Shown piece after piece: positions 25,365-34,406 of a stretch of DNA of 64,000 bases. The position numbers and the translations under genes are program-made. Below the pieces are notes generated by a model that worked only from the letters and a program-made list of their open reading frames with translations, was not told the DNA's origin and did no database searches. Source of the stretch: Microbacterium sp. MPKO10 (GTDB taxonomy: Bacteria > Actinomycetota > Actinomycetes > Actinomycetales > Microbacteriaceae). The stretch's first letter is position 1. Every line of letters begins with the position of its first letter. The stretch is from the NCBI RefSeq assembly GCF_026107415.2, contig NZ_JAPCHX010000005.1, forward strand, positions 62,001-126,000, written 5' to 3'.

Positions 25365-25370
25365 GATTCT

Positions 25371-26570
25371 ATGTCTGCCACTCTGTCCCGTGATCGCACC
25401 GTGTGCCCCATTTATCACGTGATCACGCCCGGGGACCACTTCTCACCACTCACCGGATCAGCGATCCCGACCGTCGTCCATGGTCTCGCTACGGGGGCAC
25501 GGTTGGCCGGCGATACCGCGAAATTTCCGCAGAACGTCGTCGTGCGAGTCGGCACGTTCACTCCGCGGTACCGATCGGCGAATGCCATCGAATTCAGGGG
25601 CCCTGACTACCCCTCGTTCGCGCATCGCGCCGCTGACACGGCTCGCGCACGTCTCGGCCTCTCACGCACCGCCGCGCGCCGCTACTACGCACCCGCCATC
25701 ACCAGAATCCAGACTGCCCGTCCCGGAATCATCGTCGGACACAACGCCCCCATCGTCGCCGACTTCGCCGGTTCGCACCATCACGAAACCGTGCTTTACG
25801 CTCACAACGACGTCTTCCGCACGTATTCCCACGCTGAGGCCGAACGCATCGCCTCCGGCGCCTCGCACATCCTGTGCGTCAGCGAATCACTTGCGGGCGA
25901 GATCCGCTCCCACATTCCGCCCTCGTTGCACTACCGCATCCGTGTCGTTCCCAACGGTGTAGACACCGCCCAGTTCTCCCCGCCACCCGCCTCGGAAACC
26001 TCAGCGCCCGCCCTCCTCCGCGTTCTCTTCCTCGGCCGCACCATACCTGAGAAGGGCGCGGACACCCTTGTCGACGCGGTGGCGCTTCTGCCCCGCGACG
26101 ACTTAGACACCCGCATCGTCGGCAGCCACGGCTTCGACGCACACGCGCCACTCTCCGCTTACGAACGTCGGCTGCGCGAACGAGCCGCCGACGCCCGGAG
26201 TTCCATCCGGTTCATACCGTTCGTCGACCGCATCCGTCTGCCCAGACTTCTGCAGACGGCAGATGTTCTGGTTGTGCCCTCCCGATGGAGCGAACCATCG
26301 ACACTGACGATCGGCGAGGGGCTCGCCACGGGACTCGTCGTCATCGCGGCGCGCGTCGGTGGCATTCCCGAGGTCATCGGTGATGCCGGTCTGCTTGTCT
26401 CGCCCGACGACCCGATGGAACTGTGCAGCGCCCTCGCCCGCGTCGCCAGCGACCGCACGCTACGCGCAGACCTTCGCCATAGGGCGCTGACTCGCAGCCA
26501 CAAGCGTGACTGGGAATGGGCATGGAACCGGTTTGCCGATGTGTTGACGGACATCCGGGTATCACGATGA
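25371..26570 (+). CDS. family 4 glycosyltransferase, first gene of the main EPS operon
   Basis: A 399-residue GT-B enzyme: YHVITPGDHFSPLTGSAIPTVVHGLA at the N terminus, then ILCVSESLAGEI, PNGVDTAQFSPP, VLFLGRTIPEKGADTLVDAV and SRWSEPSTLTIGEGLATGLVVIAARVGG with the donor-site E-x7-E. It starts a seven-gene rightward operon (25371-35407) in which every gene overlaps the next by at least 4 bp. No ribosome binding site is visible and the promoter lies only 6 bp upstream, consistent with a leaderless mRNA. Confidence 0.87.
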   Translation: MSATLSRDRTVCPIYHVITPGDHFSPLTGSAIPTVVHGLATGARLAGDTAKFPQNVVVRVGTFTPRYRSANAIEFRGPDYPSFAHRAADTARARLGLSRTAARRYYAPAITRIQTARPGIIVGHNAPIVADFAGSHHHETVLYAHNDVFRTYSHAEAERIASGASHILCVSESLAGEIRSHIPPSLHYRIRVVPNGVDTAQFSPPPASETSAPALLRVLFLGRTIPEKGADTLVDAVALLPRDDLDTRIVGSHGFDAHAPLSAYERRLRERAADARSSIRFIPFVDRIRLPRLLQTADVLVVPSRWSEPSTLTIGEGLATGLVVIAARVGGIPEVIGDAGLLVSPDDPMELCSALARVASDRTLRADLRHRALTRSHKRDWEWAWNRFADVLTDIRVSR

Positions 26571-28516
26571 AGGTACTCAGAATTGCCCACCATGGTGTGG
26601 TGACCGCGTGGCGCGAACGGGAGCGGCAGTTGAGACGACTCGGGCTCAACGTGACAATGCTTTCCGCACGCCGCTGGGACGAAGGCGGTCGGAACGTCAC
26701 GTTCGACACGGCAGGCGACACGTTCGCGGCCGGGGTGAGAACGTTCGGACGACATCCCAATGCCTTCCTCTACAATCCGATACCCCTCTGGCGAGCTCTC
26801 GGGGAGCGTCCGGACATCATCGATCTCCACGAAGAGCCATTCTCGCTGGCGAGCGCCGAGGTTCTCTTACTGCGCGCCCTCCGGAGAATGCGAACGCCGT
26901 TCATCTTCTACTCCGCGCAGAACATCGAGAAGCGCTACCCCATACCGTTCCGCTGGTTCGAGGCCTATGCATTGAAGCACGCAAGCGGCGCATACGTGTG
27001 CAATAGCGATGCGGGTGCCATTCTGAGCCGAAAAGGCATGCGCGGCACGTGCCATGTGATCCCCCTTGGCGTTGACACCGAGCAGTTCACCCCGGTCGAC
27101 CGAAGCACTCCATCGAATCGCCCCGTCGTCGGATACGTGGGCCGGCTGGAAACGCACAAGGGCTGCGACGTGCTGCTGCGAGCGGCGAGCATGAATCCCG
27201 CGTGGGACGTGCGCATTACGGGTGAAGGTGATGCCTACTCCGACCTGGTGGCGCTGTGCGACATGCTGGGTATCGCTGACCGGGTCTCATTTCTCGGCTT
27301 CGCCGAGGATGCCGAACTCGCTCAGAGGTACCAGGAGCTTGATGTGCTCGCCGTTCCCTCTCAGAATACCCCGCGGTGGCTTGAGCAATTCTGCCGCGTG
27401 GCCGTCGAGGCAATGGCGTCCGGCGTTCCGGTGGTTGCGAGCCGGAGCGGGGCACTGCCCGATGTGCTCGGGGACGTCGGCGTTCTCGCGACTCCGGGCG
27501 ATCCGCGAGCGCTGAGCGAGGGAGTCGCCCGGGCGCTGGCCGTCGACACGTGGACCGACCTCAGGGCCCGAGGTCTCAACCGTGCGAAATCGTTCAACTG
27601 GCCGCACCTCGCCCAGGAACACAGGGAGCTGTACGCCGAAACCATGAGCGAAAACAGCCTCGGCCGAGACAGCGGACCCCACGTCGTCGTGGTCGCCTAT
27701 GGCTCTCCCGACTTGCTTGACGGGGCACTGCACAGCCTTGATGGCCGGCTCTCCGTCACAATCGTCGACAATTCATCTTCGCCCGCAACCCGCAAGGTCG
27801 CGGACCGCCATCACGCGCACTATCTCGATCCAGGCCGAAACCTTGGTTTCGGTGCGGGCGTCAACGTCGCATTGCGCTGGCTCGCGGACAACGGATTGAG
27901 CTCCCGCGATGTCCTCCTGCTGAACCCGGATGCCCGGATCAGCGCTGAGCATGTGGCCGTCATGCACGAACTGTTGCATTCACGACCACGCATCGCCGCG
28001 GTCGGCGCTACCCAAGCAGATCCATCAAACGGTCAATCCACCCGCGTGTGGTGGCCGTTCCCGCATCCCGTTCGCGCCTGGCTCGAGGCACTCGGGTTGG
28101 GAAAGCTCAACCGAGCGCACGGATTTGCCATCGGCTCGGTGCTGCTGCTTCGATCTGAGGCGGTCGCTCACGTTGGGTACTTTGATGAGCGGTTCTTCCT
28201 CTACGCGGAGGAGACGGACTGGCAGAAGCGCGCCGTCGACAGCGACTGGTCGATTGCCGTCGCCCCCGTCGACGCCACCCACATCGGAGGAGCAACAAGT
28301 AACGATGGCTCACTTCGCGAACGGCACTTCCACGCGAGTGGCGAGCTGTACCAGCGAAAACACTATGGGGCGTTGGGCTGGCAGATCTACAGAGGCGGGG
28401 TCATCGCCGGCTCCCTTGTGCGCTCGCTCGTCCTGCCTCATGGCAGAAGACAGTCTGCCGCGGCGCGACTCCGGCTCTATTTGCGCGGTCCCGCACGGGC
28501 GGTGCAGACATCGTGA
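26567..28516 (+). CDS. fused family 4 and family 2 glycosyltransferase
   Basis: A 649-residue protein with two catalytic modules. Residues about 1-365 form a GT-B enzyme (LRIAHHGVVTAWRERERQLRRLG, VVGYVGRLETHKGCDVLLRAA, EQFCRVAVEAMASGVPVVASRSG). Residues about 375-630 form a GT-A rhamnosyltransferase-like module (VVVVAYGSPDLLDGALHSL, NLGFGAGVNVAL, LLLNPDARIS, GYFDERFFLYAEETDWQKR). One chain may add two consecutive sugars. It begins by ATGA overlap and ends by GTGA overlap. No frameshift is suspected: the modules are in one frame with a short linker. Confidence 0.85.
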   Translation: MKVLRIAHHGVVTAWRERERQLRRLGLNVTMLSARRWDEGGRNVTFDTAGDTFAAGVRTFGRHPNAFLYNPIPLWRALGERPDIIDLHEEPFSLASAEVLLLRALRRMRTPFIFYSAQNIEKRYPIPFRWFEAYALKHASGAYVCNSDAGAILSRKGMRGTCHVIPLGVDTEQFTPVDRSTPSNRPVVGYVGRLETHKGCDVLLRAASMNPAWDVRITGEGDAYSDLVALCDMLGIADRVSFLGFAEDAELAQRYQELDVLAVPSQNTPRWLEQFCRVAVEAMASGVPVVASRSGALPDVLGDVGVLATPGDPRALSEGVARALAVDTWTDLRARGLNRAKSFNWPHLAQEHRELYAETMSENSLGRDSGPHVVVVAYGSPDLLDGALHSLDGRLSVTIVDNSSSPATRKVADRHHAHYLDPGRNLGFGAGVNVALRWLADNGLSSRDVLLLNPDARISAEHVAVMHELLHSRPRIAAVGATQADPSNGQSTRVWWPFPHPVRAWLEALGLGKLNRAHGFAIGSVLLLRSEAVAHVGYFDERFFLYAEETDWQKRAVDSDWSIAVAPVDATHIGGATSNDGSLRERHFHASGELYQRKHYGALGWQIYRGGVIAGSLVRSLVLPHGRRQSAAARLRLYLRGPARAVQTS

Positions 28517-29898
28517 TTCAGATGGCCGCAGTGACCAGGGTTACCGGGCAGCGATGGCTGAGCCCGCGCCGTGACGCACTTGTGTACGTGCTGGCTGTTG
28601 CACTCCCGATCGCCATCGTGGCAGCAGTCATCGGGGTGCTCGCCACTGATGAACCCACCTGGGCGATTATCGGCGCTGTAGCCGTGCTCGCCGGTGGAAT
28701 CATCATCTGCGATCCCATGGTGATCGTGTCGCTCGCCGTGCCCGCGACGCTCGTCCTCGCACGCATCGGCGGCGTTCTGAGCGTGTCGGACCTAGTTCTT
28801 GCCGCCAGCACGGCCGTTGCCATCGTGATGATTCGACCTCGCGACCTCACGGCGATGCAGACTCTCCTCTGGGCTGGCGCTGCCTACGCGGCCGCGTCAG
28901 TGCCGACTCTGATTCTGAATGTCTACAGCGAAAACGTCATTGAATGGGGACACGAGCTGGTTTTGGTGTTGGGCAGCATGATTGTGGGGTTTGCCATCGG
29001 CCGTACCGGCCGCACCGGCTTGGCGATTGGCAGCTACGTGGCGGGCTGCCTTGCGATCGCGTTCTGGGCGATCGGTACATTTCTCATCGCCTATGCGACG
29101 ACGGGACAGCTGATCGAGGTCTACCTCCCGAACCTTCACAAGAACACAATCGGGGGCATGCTCAGCGCCGCGATCGTGATGATCTATGCGCGCCCGCCGT
29201 GGCTCCGGCTGAATCCTGTTCCCTACTGGACCGTGCTCGCCATCCTCTCTGCGGGCGTCGCTGTCTCGCAGTCGCGTCAGGCGATGATCGCCGCGATCGC
29301 TGGGCTGATCGTCGTCAGTCTGCGCCGTCGCCCGGAAACGGGCCGCCGCCCGACATTCATCTGGATTGCCGCCGCCCCCGTTCTGATCTATGCACTCTCG
29401 ATGCTCGCGAGTCAGCTTGAGAGCGACAATCGGTTCAACTCCGCCTACCAACGTCTCACCTGGTACGGGGATTCCATTGATATTTGGTTGACCTCGCCCA
29501 TCTTCGGCGTCGGTTTACGCTGGTGGTACACATCGCGTTTTGGCGACGGCTTTCAGCCCCCCAATGCGGAGCTGGAAGTGCTGACATCGGTAGGCATTGT
29601 CGGGCTCCTTGCCTTCCTCGCACTGTTCATCGTCGCCTTCTTCGCGCTCTGGCGTCTCGATCCCGTATACGGAACCGTCGGCGCCGCCGTCGTTATCACG
29701 CGCCTCACGCAATCGCAGTTCGACCTCTACTGGGTCGCGGGGCAGGCCTCATTGCTCTGGATTGTCGCCGGCATTTCCTACGGCGCTCTTTGTCATCACC
29801 GCGACTCTTCTTACGCTCTCCCGCCGGAGCCCGTTGTCGGCCACGTTCTTCGACCCGCTGTGGGCGGGGCTCGTCACCGTCGAGCGGAGGCGGAATGA
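28513..29898 (+). CDS. O-antigen ligase/polymerase-like membrane protein (Wzy type)
   Basis: A 461-residue protein with about ten or more hydrophobic segments and a large loop before the last helices, where QSRQAMIAAIAGLIV and NRFNSAYQRLTWYGDSIDIWLTSPIFGVGLRWW match the Wzy_C region of O-antigen ligases and polymerases. It should polymerise the flipped repeat unit on the outer face of the membrane. GTG 28513 is set by the GTGA overlap with the previous gene. Sequence divergence in this family makes the exact linkage unpredictable. Confidence 0.82.
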   Translation: MIQMAAVTRVTGQRWLSPRRDALVYVLAVALPIAIVAAVIGVLATDEPTWAIIGAVAVLAGGIIICDPMVIVSLAVPATLVLARIGGVLSVSDLVLAASTAVAIVMIRPRDLTAMQTLLWAGAAYAAASVPTLILNVYSENVIEWGHELVLVLGSMIVGFAIGRTGRTGLAIGSYVAGCLAIAFWAIGTFLIAYATTGQLIEVYLPNLHKNTIGGMLSAAIVMIYARPPWLRLNPVPYWTVLAILSAGVAVSQSRQAMIAAIAGLIVVSLRRRPETGRRPTFIWIAAAPVLIYALSMLASQLESDNRFNSAYQRLTWYGDSIDIWLTSPIFGVGLRWWYTSRFGDGFQPPNAELEVLTSVGIVGLLAFLALFIVAFFALWRLDPVYGTVGAAVVITRLTQSQFDLYWVAGQASLLWIVAGISYGALCHHRDSSYALPPEPVVGHVLRPAVGGARHRRAEAE

Positions 29899-30935
29899 TC
29901 AACACCACGGGTAGAAACGCCAAGCACGTCGTCCATCTCACCTGCTCTGACGCCTTTGCGGGGGTCGAGCGGTATGTGAGCCTGCTTGCACCGTGCCAGG
30001 TCGAGCGGGGTTGGCGTGTCACGGTCATCGGCGGCGCCCCCGAGCCGATGTCCCGCGCGCTCGAGGGCACGGGCGCACGTTTCATCCCTGCTGCATCACT
30101 CCGATCAGGCCGCGCCGCTCTGCGGTCGATATCCCCGGCCGACATCGTGAATACGCACATGTCACAAGCCGACCTTGCGGGGATCATGGCCACGCCAACG
30201 AGCCCGGCACGTCTCGTAAGCACTCGCCACTTTGCCGCGCCGCGTGGACGCTCGCCAGCGGTACGAGCAGCATTCAGCGTGGCGCGCAGCCGCTTCGCCG
30301 CTCAGATCGCCATCTCGCACTTCGTTGCCGGCAACATTGGCGAGCCCAGCAGCGTCGTCCACACGGGAGTCACGAATGCGCCGGCTGGAGAGTGCGCCCG
30401 CCCGATCGTCCTGATGGCGCAGCGCCTTGAACCCGAGAAGGCGACCCACGTCGCCATCGCCGCCTGGGCCGCCTCTCGCGCCCCCGCCGACGGCTGGGAG
30501 TTGCACATCGCGGGCGATGGCCGCGAGCGCGAACGGCTGGAGCAGCAGGCACAGACCCTCGGAGTGGGCCGCTCCGTGCGGTTCCTCGGCCATCAGGATC
30601 ATGTCCGAGCACTCATGCCGGAAGCCGGTCTCTTTCTCGCCCCCACGGCACGGGAGGGCCTTGGCCTCTCCGTGCTCGAGGCGATGGCCTGCGCGCTCCC
30701 GGTTGTTGCGTCGGCCTCGGGTGGCCATGCCGAAACGATCGGAAGCGTCACGGGCGCCTTGCTGTTTCGCCCCGGTGATGTCGAGGAAGCCGCGCGGCAG
30801 ATCGACTTTGCTGTCGCTCACGCCGACGCACGCCGGCAGTACGGCCTCCGAGCCAGGAACGTTCAGCGTGAGCGCTTCACCGTGCGCTCGCAAGCAGAGG
30901 CCACCCTGGCCGTCTACGAAGGGTGCTTGACGTGA
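29895..30935 (+). CDS. family 4 glycosyltransferase
   Basis: A 346-residue GT-B enzyme: VVHLTCSDAFAGVERYVSLLA at the N terminus, VVHTGVTNAPAGECARPIVLMAQRLEPEKATHVAI at the domain junction and TAREGLGLSVLEAMACALPVVASASGG as the donor-site motif. It is slightly short for the family, mainly in the acceptor domain. The ATGA overlap with the polymerase gene fixes the start; the open frame further upstream is antisense-like sequence inside that gene. Confidence 0.85.
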   Translation: MINTTGRNAKHVVHLTCSDAFAGVERYVSLLAPCQVERGWRVTVIGGAPEPMSRALEGTGARFIPAASLRSGRAALRSISPADIVNTHMSQADLAGIMATPTSPARLVSTRHFAAPRGRSPAVRAAFSVARSRFAAQIAISHFVAGNIGEPSSVVHTGVTNAPAGECARPIVLMAQRLEPEKATHVAIAAWAASRAPADGWELHIAGDGRERERLEQQAQTLGVGRSVRFLGHQDHVRALMPEAGLFLAPTAREGLGLSVLEAMACALPVVASASGGHAETIGSVTGALLFRPGDVEEAARQIDFAVAHADARRQYGLRARNVQRERFTVRSQAEATLAVYEGCLT

Positions 30936-32212
30936 GTGCATACACGAGCGCACAGCGCACACCCGGGGTCGAGAACGAGGTCGAACGCGCGTCAGCCCCC
31001 TCCACGGATGTGAGACCGGCGCGGAGCATCCTGCTGTTTTCTCTTGAACCCTGGGACAGAGTCTGGCGCAGAAACCAGTACATCGTCGACGGGCTGCTCC
31101 GCGATGACGACAGGCTCCACGTGGTCTTCGTCGAACCGCCGAGTGATGTTCTGCACGATGTCTTCTCGGGGCGGCGTCCTCGTCTCGGAGCCGGTGCCCG
31201 CGTCGCAGTGGGCTTCGACGGCCGCCTCACCCTCATGCAGCCCACGAAATGGCTGCCGCGATTTCTCGGGTCTGCCGCAGACCGGATGCTTCGAGCGAGC
31301 GTCAGGCGGATGGTGAAGCGCAGCGGCAGAACACCGGACGTTCTCTGGCTCAACGATCCTCGGTGGGCGGAGATGCTTCGCGCGTTTGCTGCGCCCGCAC
31401 TGTATGACATGACGGACGACTGGCTCGCTGCCCGCCGCACCATTCGTGAGCACGAGAGGCTTGTGCGCGACGAGCACACGCTCATGCGCAGGTGCGAAGC
31501 GGTTGTGGTGTGCTCCGTTGGGCTCGCGACGAGCAGGCGTGACGCCCGGCCAGATCTCATCACGATCCCGAATGCCGTCGACGTCGAACGGTATCAGAAG
31601 CCAGCGTCACGCCCGGCTGACCTCCCCAACCGCGCCTGCGCGATCTACGTCGGGACTCTTCACGAAGATCGAATTGACGTGGACCTCGTCGCGCGAACAG
31701 GCGCTGCCCTCAGCATCCTCGGCGGTGTATGCGTGCTGGTGGGGCCGAACGCGCTGACACCCCAGAACACGCAAAAACTGGCGCTCAGCCCCGGTGTGCT
31801 GATGCTCGGCACTCGCCCGTATGAGGCGATTCCCGCCTATCTGCAACATGCCAACGCACTTATCGTTCCGCATGTTGTATCGCCATTCACCGAGAGCCTC
31901 GATCCGATTAAATTCTACGAATATCGGGCCGTCGCCCGCCCAATCGTGAGCACTCCGGTCGCTGGCTTCAGAGAGAATGAGCGCCCAGGAGCGCTCGACA
32001 TCGCCGACGCCCACGATTTCCCCGCGCACGTCGCCGAGGCGATCACGCGGCCCGTTGCACCGCCCGATCCCGAAGACATTCCCAATTGGCACTGTCGCGT
32101 CCGACAGTTCGCCGATGTGCTCGGCACCCTAGTCCAGGCTCACGCGGCAAACGAAGCAACTCCCTTACCCGCAATCACAGGAGATTGGACGACACATCGT
32201 GACGATCACTGA
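30932..32212 (+). CDS. glycosyltransferase (family 1/4-like, YDMTDDW motif)
   Basis: A 426-residue GT-B-like protein. It has the WRRNQYIVDGLL segment, LWLNDPRW, ALYDMTDDW and, in the C-terminal domain, IYVGTLHEDRIDVDLVA and VVSPFTESLDPIKFYEYRAVARPIVSTP, features of a group of EPS and teichuronic-acid transferases related to TuaH. The usual E-x7-E is replaced by this S-x2-P-x-K-x2-E pattern, normal for the group. GTG 30932 is fixed by the GTGA overlap; its end overlaps the Wzz-kinase gene by 14 bp. Confidence 0.8.
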   Translation: MSAYTSAQRTPGVENEVERASAPSTDVRPARSILLFSLEPWDRVWRRNQYIVDGLLRDDDRLHVVFVEPPSDVLHDVFSGRRPRLGAGARVAVGFDGRLTLMQPTKWLPRFLGSAADRMLRASVRRMVKRSGRTPDVLWLNDPRWAEMLRAFAAPALYDMTDDWLAARRTIREHERLVRDEHTLMRRCEAVVVCSVGLATSRRDARPDLITIPNAVDVERYQKPASRPADLPNRACAIYVGTLHEDRIDVDLVARTGAALSILGGVCVLVGPNALTPQNTQKLALSPGVLMLGTRPYEAIPAYLQHANALIVPHVVSPFTESLDPIKFYEYRAVARPIVSTPVAGFRENERPGALDIADAHDFPAHVAEAITRPVAPPDPEDIPNWHCRVRQFADVLGTLVQAHAANEATPLPAITGDWTTHRDDH

Positions 32213-34406
32213 CATCCTTACCGTTATTTGGCGACGCAAGTGGATCATCATCGCCGTGACGATCCTGGCATCAGCAACTGCTGTTGCCTACCTCCAGCGT
32301 GTTACCCCGAACTTCGAGTCGTCCACGACCGTTCGCATCAGTCCGCAAATGACGGAAGCGGTGAATACCGGAATGCTGACAGGCGTCGCCGTCGATATCG
32401 ACCCCTCTGTGATCTCGACCCCCGTCGTTCTCGAAGCCGCAGAAAAGACGCTCAACGTCCCAGAAGGGTCGCTCGCCGGAACGATCACGCAGACCGTGAT
32501 CGAGAGCCCAACAGCAACGACGACCTCGTTCCAGATCACCGCGACGGCCGGTGATCCGCGCACGTCGCAAAAGCGGGCCGCGGCAGTAGCTGCCGCGTAC
32601 ACCGACTATCTCGATTCAGTGACGGCATCCGCACAGAAGACGCTCACCGAACAGCTGACAGAGATCTCAGAGAAGGCGAAAACCTATCAAGCGCAGGTCG
32701 ATAAGGATCTCACGGACCAGCTCGCCCAGACAAACCTGACCGCGGCCCTTGCGCAGGTGAACGCGCTCAATACGTCGATTACGGCGCTTCAGACCGCTGG
32801 GCCACCGGCAACTGTCACGACGGCAGCAAGCATCGGCGAATCCACAAATCCGACGACGTTCACCGTTGCCGGCGCTGCGATCGTGTCAGGTCTTCTCGCC
32901 GGATTGGGGCTCGCACTCGCACGAGAACGGCTCGACACCCGCATTCGCCGCACGACAGAGATCGAGCAGGCCACAAGCGCGCCCGTTCTTGCCCAGCTCC
33001 CGAGCGACAGGAGCGCTACTCGAAAACTCGGGTATCTTCCCGCGGAAGGCGGGGAGTCGTCGCCTTTGAGCGAAGGTCTGCGTTCCCTTCGCACGACGCT
33101 GCAGATCGCGCTTCCGCGCGAATCGGGCGTGCTTGTCGTGACCAGCGTCGAACCTGGCGACGGCAAGACATTCGTCTCGGCGAACCTCGCGACATCGTGG
33201 GCACGCACAGGGCGACGTGTCGTGCTCGTCGTCGGCGACCTTCGGCGCCCGAGCCTTGACGCATATTTTCCGGAGAGCGTGGGGGGCCTGGGCCTCGGAG
33301 GCCTTCTCTCGACGTCGCACACCGACGAGGGGTTTCCAAGTGCAGCCGACGTCGAGAATGCACTTCAGCCCACGTCAATCGATGGTCTGCGCGTGCTGCC
33401 CGCTGGCCACGTCACCGATGACCCTGCCGATACACTTGCTTCTGCGCGGATGAGCGACATTCTGCGCACGTTGAGTGCTTCGGCCGACATCGTGATCGTC
33501 GATACGCCCCCGGCGCTCGCTCTTGCCGATGCCTCCATGGTGGCTTCCCTCGCCGACGGAACGATCGTGCTGGCCGCGATGAATCGCACGAAGCAGCACC
33601 TGCTCGCACATGTTTTCACCACGCTCACGGCAAACGGCGCCGTCGTGCTCGGAACCGTTGCCAATAAATCCCGGCAAAAACTCCCTCGCAGCTATACCGC
33701 GTACTACATCGCCGACCAGAATTCGTCCTCGAGAATCCCCGAGAACACACGCCAAACGTCCGCCCTCGACGCGAGTCAACGCGAGCACGTCCGCCGCGAT
33801 GACCAAGGCGGAATCCGTGCGCAGCGCGACCGGGTTCTCATTGTCTGCACCGCGAACGAAAGCCGCTCCCCTTTTGCCGCCGCGCTGCTGCGTGCTACGA
33901 CACGCAGGAACGCCGTCGATATCGACTCTGCCGGCACCGAAGCAACAGGCCGTAGCGCATCACACGCGGCGATCGTGCAAGCCGCCGCAGTGGGCCTCGA
34001 CCTGAGCACCCACACGAGTACGCAATTCGACCCGTTGGCCCTGAACGACTACGACCTCATTCTCCCTGTTACGCGTGAACACGCCAGGATGCTGCTTGCC
34101 GCAGCCCCCGACATTGCGCCACGATTGTTCACGGTCAGACAGTTCGCGCGGTGGGTCGCTGAGCACGAACGCCCCGAGGGAATCTCACTCGGATTGTGGC
34201 TGGACCAGGAATCGGACCAGTCAGCGCTCGATTTCCTCGGCGACAATCCAGACGATGACATCGACGATCCCACGGGACGAACCACCACACGGTGGAAGAC
34301 GTTGGTCGCACACCTCGACGAGACGATGACGGCCATATCGTCCGGTCTCTATCCGAGATCCGCGTCCCGCCTACCCGTCCCCGCACAGCGCACCCGACGA
34401 CCGTGA
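32199..34406 (+). CDS. Wzz/BY-kinase fused to a low-molecular-weight tyrosine phosphatase
   Basis: A 735-residue fusion. Residues 1-250 are a Wzz polysaccharide co-polymerase with helices near 14-32 and 222-243. Residues about 285-495 are a CpsD/CapB-type bacterial tyrosine kinase: Walker A SVEPGDGKTF with Lys323 and Walker B IVIVDTPPAL. Walker A' reads VVGDLRRP (344-351), so the first Asp of the usual D-x-D is Val345. A Tyr cluster follows (Tyr499, Tyr502, Tyr503). Residues about 543-720 are a low-molecular-weight phosphatase: Cys550-TANES-Arg556-Ser557 and a late DDP with the likely acid Asp. It would set EPS chain length, with kinase and opposing phosphatase in one chain. Confidence 0.88.
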   Translation: MTITDILTVIWRRKWIIIAVTILASATAVAYLQRVTPNFESSTTVRISPQMTEAVNTGMLTGVAVDIDPSVISTPVVLEAAEKTLNVPEGSLAGTITQTVIESPTATTTSFQITATAGDPRTSQKRAAAVAAAYTDYLDSVTASAQKTLTEQLTEISEKAKTYQAQVDKDLTDQLAQTNLTAALAQVNALNTSITALQTAGPPATVTTAASIGESTNPTTFTVAGAAIVSGLLAGLGLALARERLDTRIRRTTEIEQATSAPVLAQLPSDRSATRKLGYLPAEGGESSPLSEGLRSLRTTLQIALPRESGVLVVTSVEPGDGKTFVSANLATSWARTGRRVVLVVGDLRRPSLDAYFPESVGGLGLGGLLSTSHTDEGFPSAADVENALQPTSIDGLRVLPAGHVTDDPADTLASARMSDILRTLSASADIVIVDTPPALALADASMVASLADGTIVLAAMNRTKQHLLAHVFTTLTANGAVVLGTVANKSRQKLPRSYTAYYIADQNSSSRIPENTRQTSALDASQREHVRRDDQGGIRAQRDRVLIVCTANESRSPFAAALLRATTRRNAVDIDSAGTEATGRSASHAAIVQAAAVGLDLSTHTSTQFDPLALNDYDLILPVTREHARMLLAAAPDIAPRLFTVRQFARWVAEHERPEGISLGLWLDQESDQSALDFLGDNPDDDIDDPTGRTTTRWKTLVAHLDETMTAISSGLYPRSASRLPVPAQRTRRP

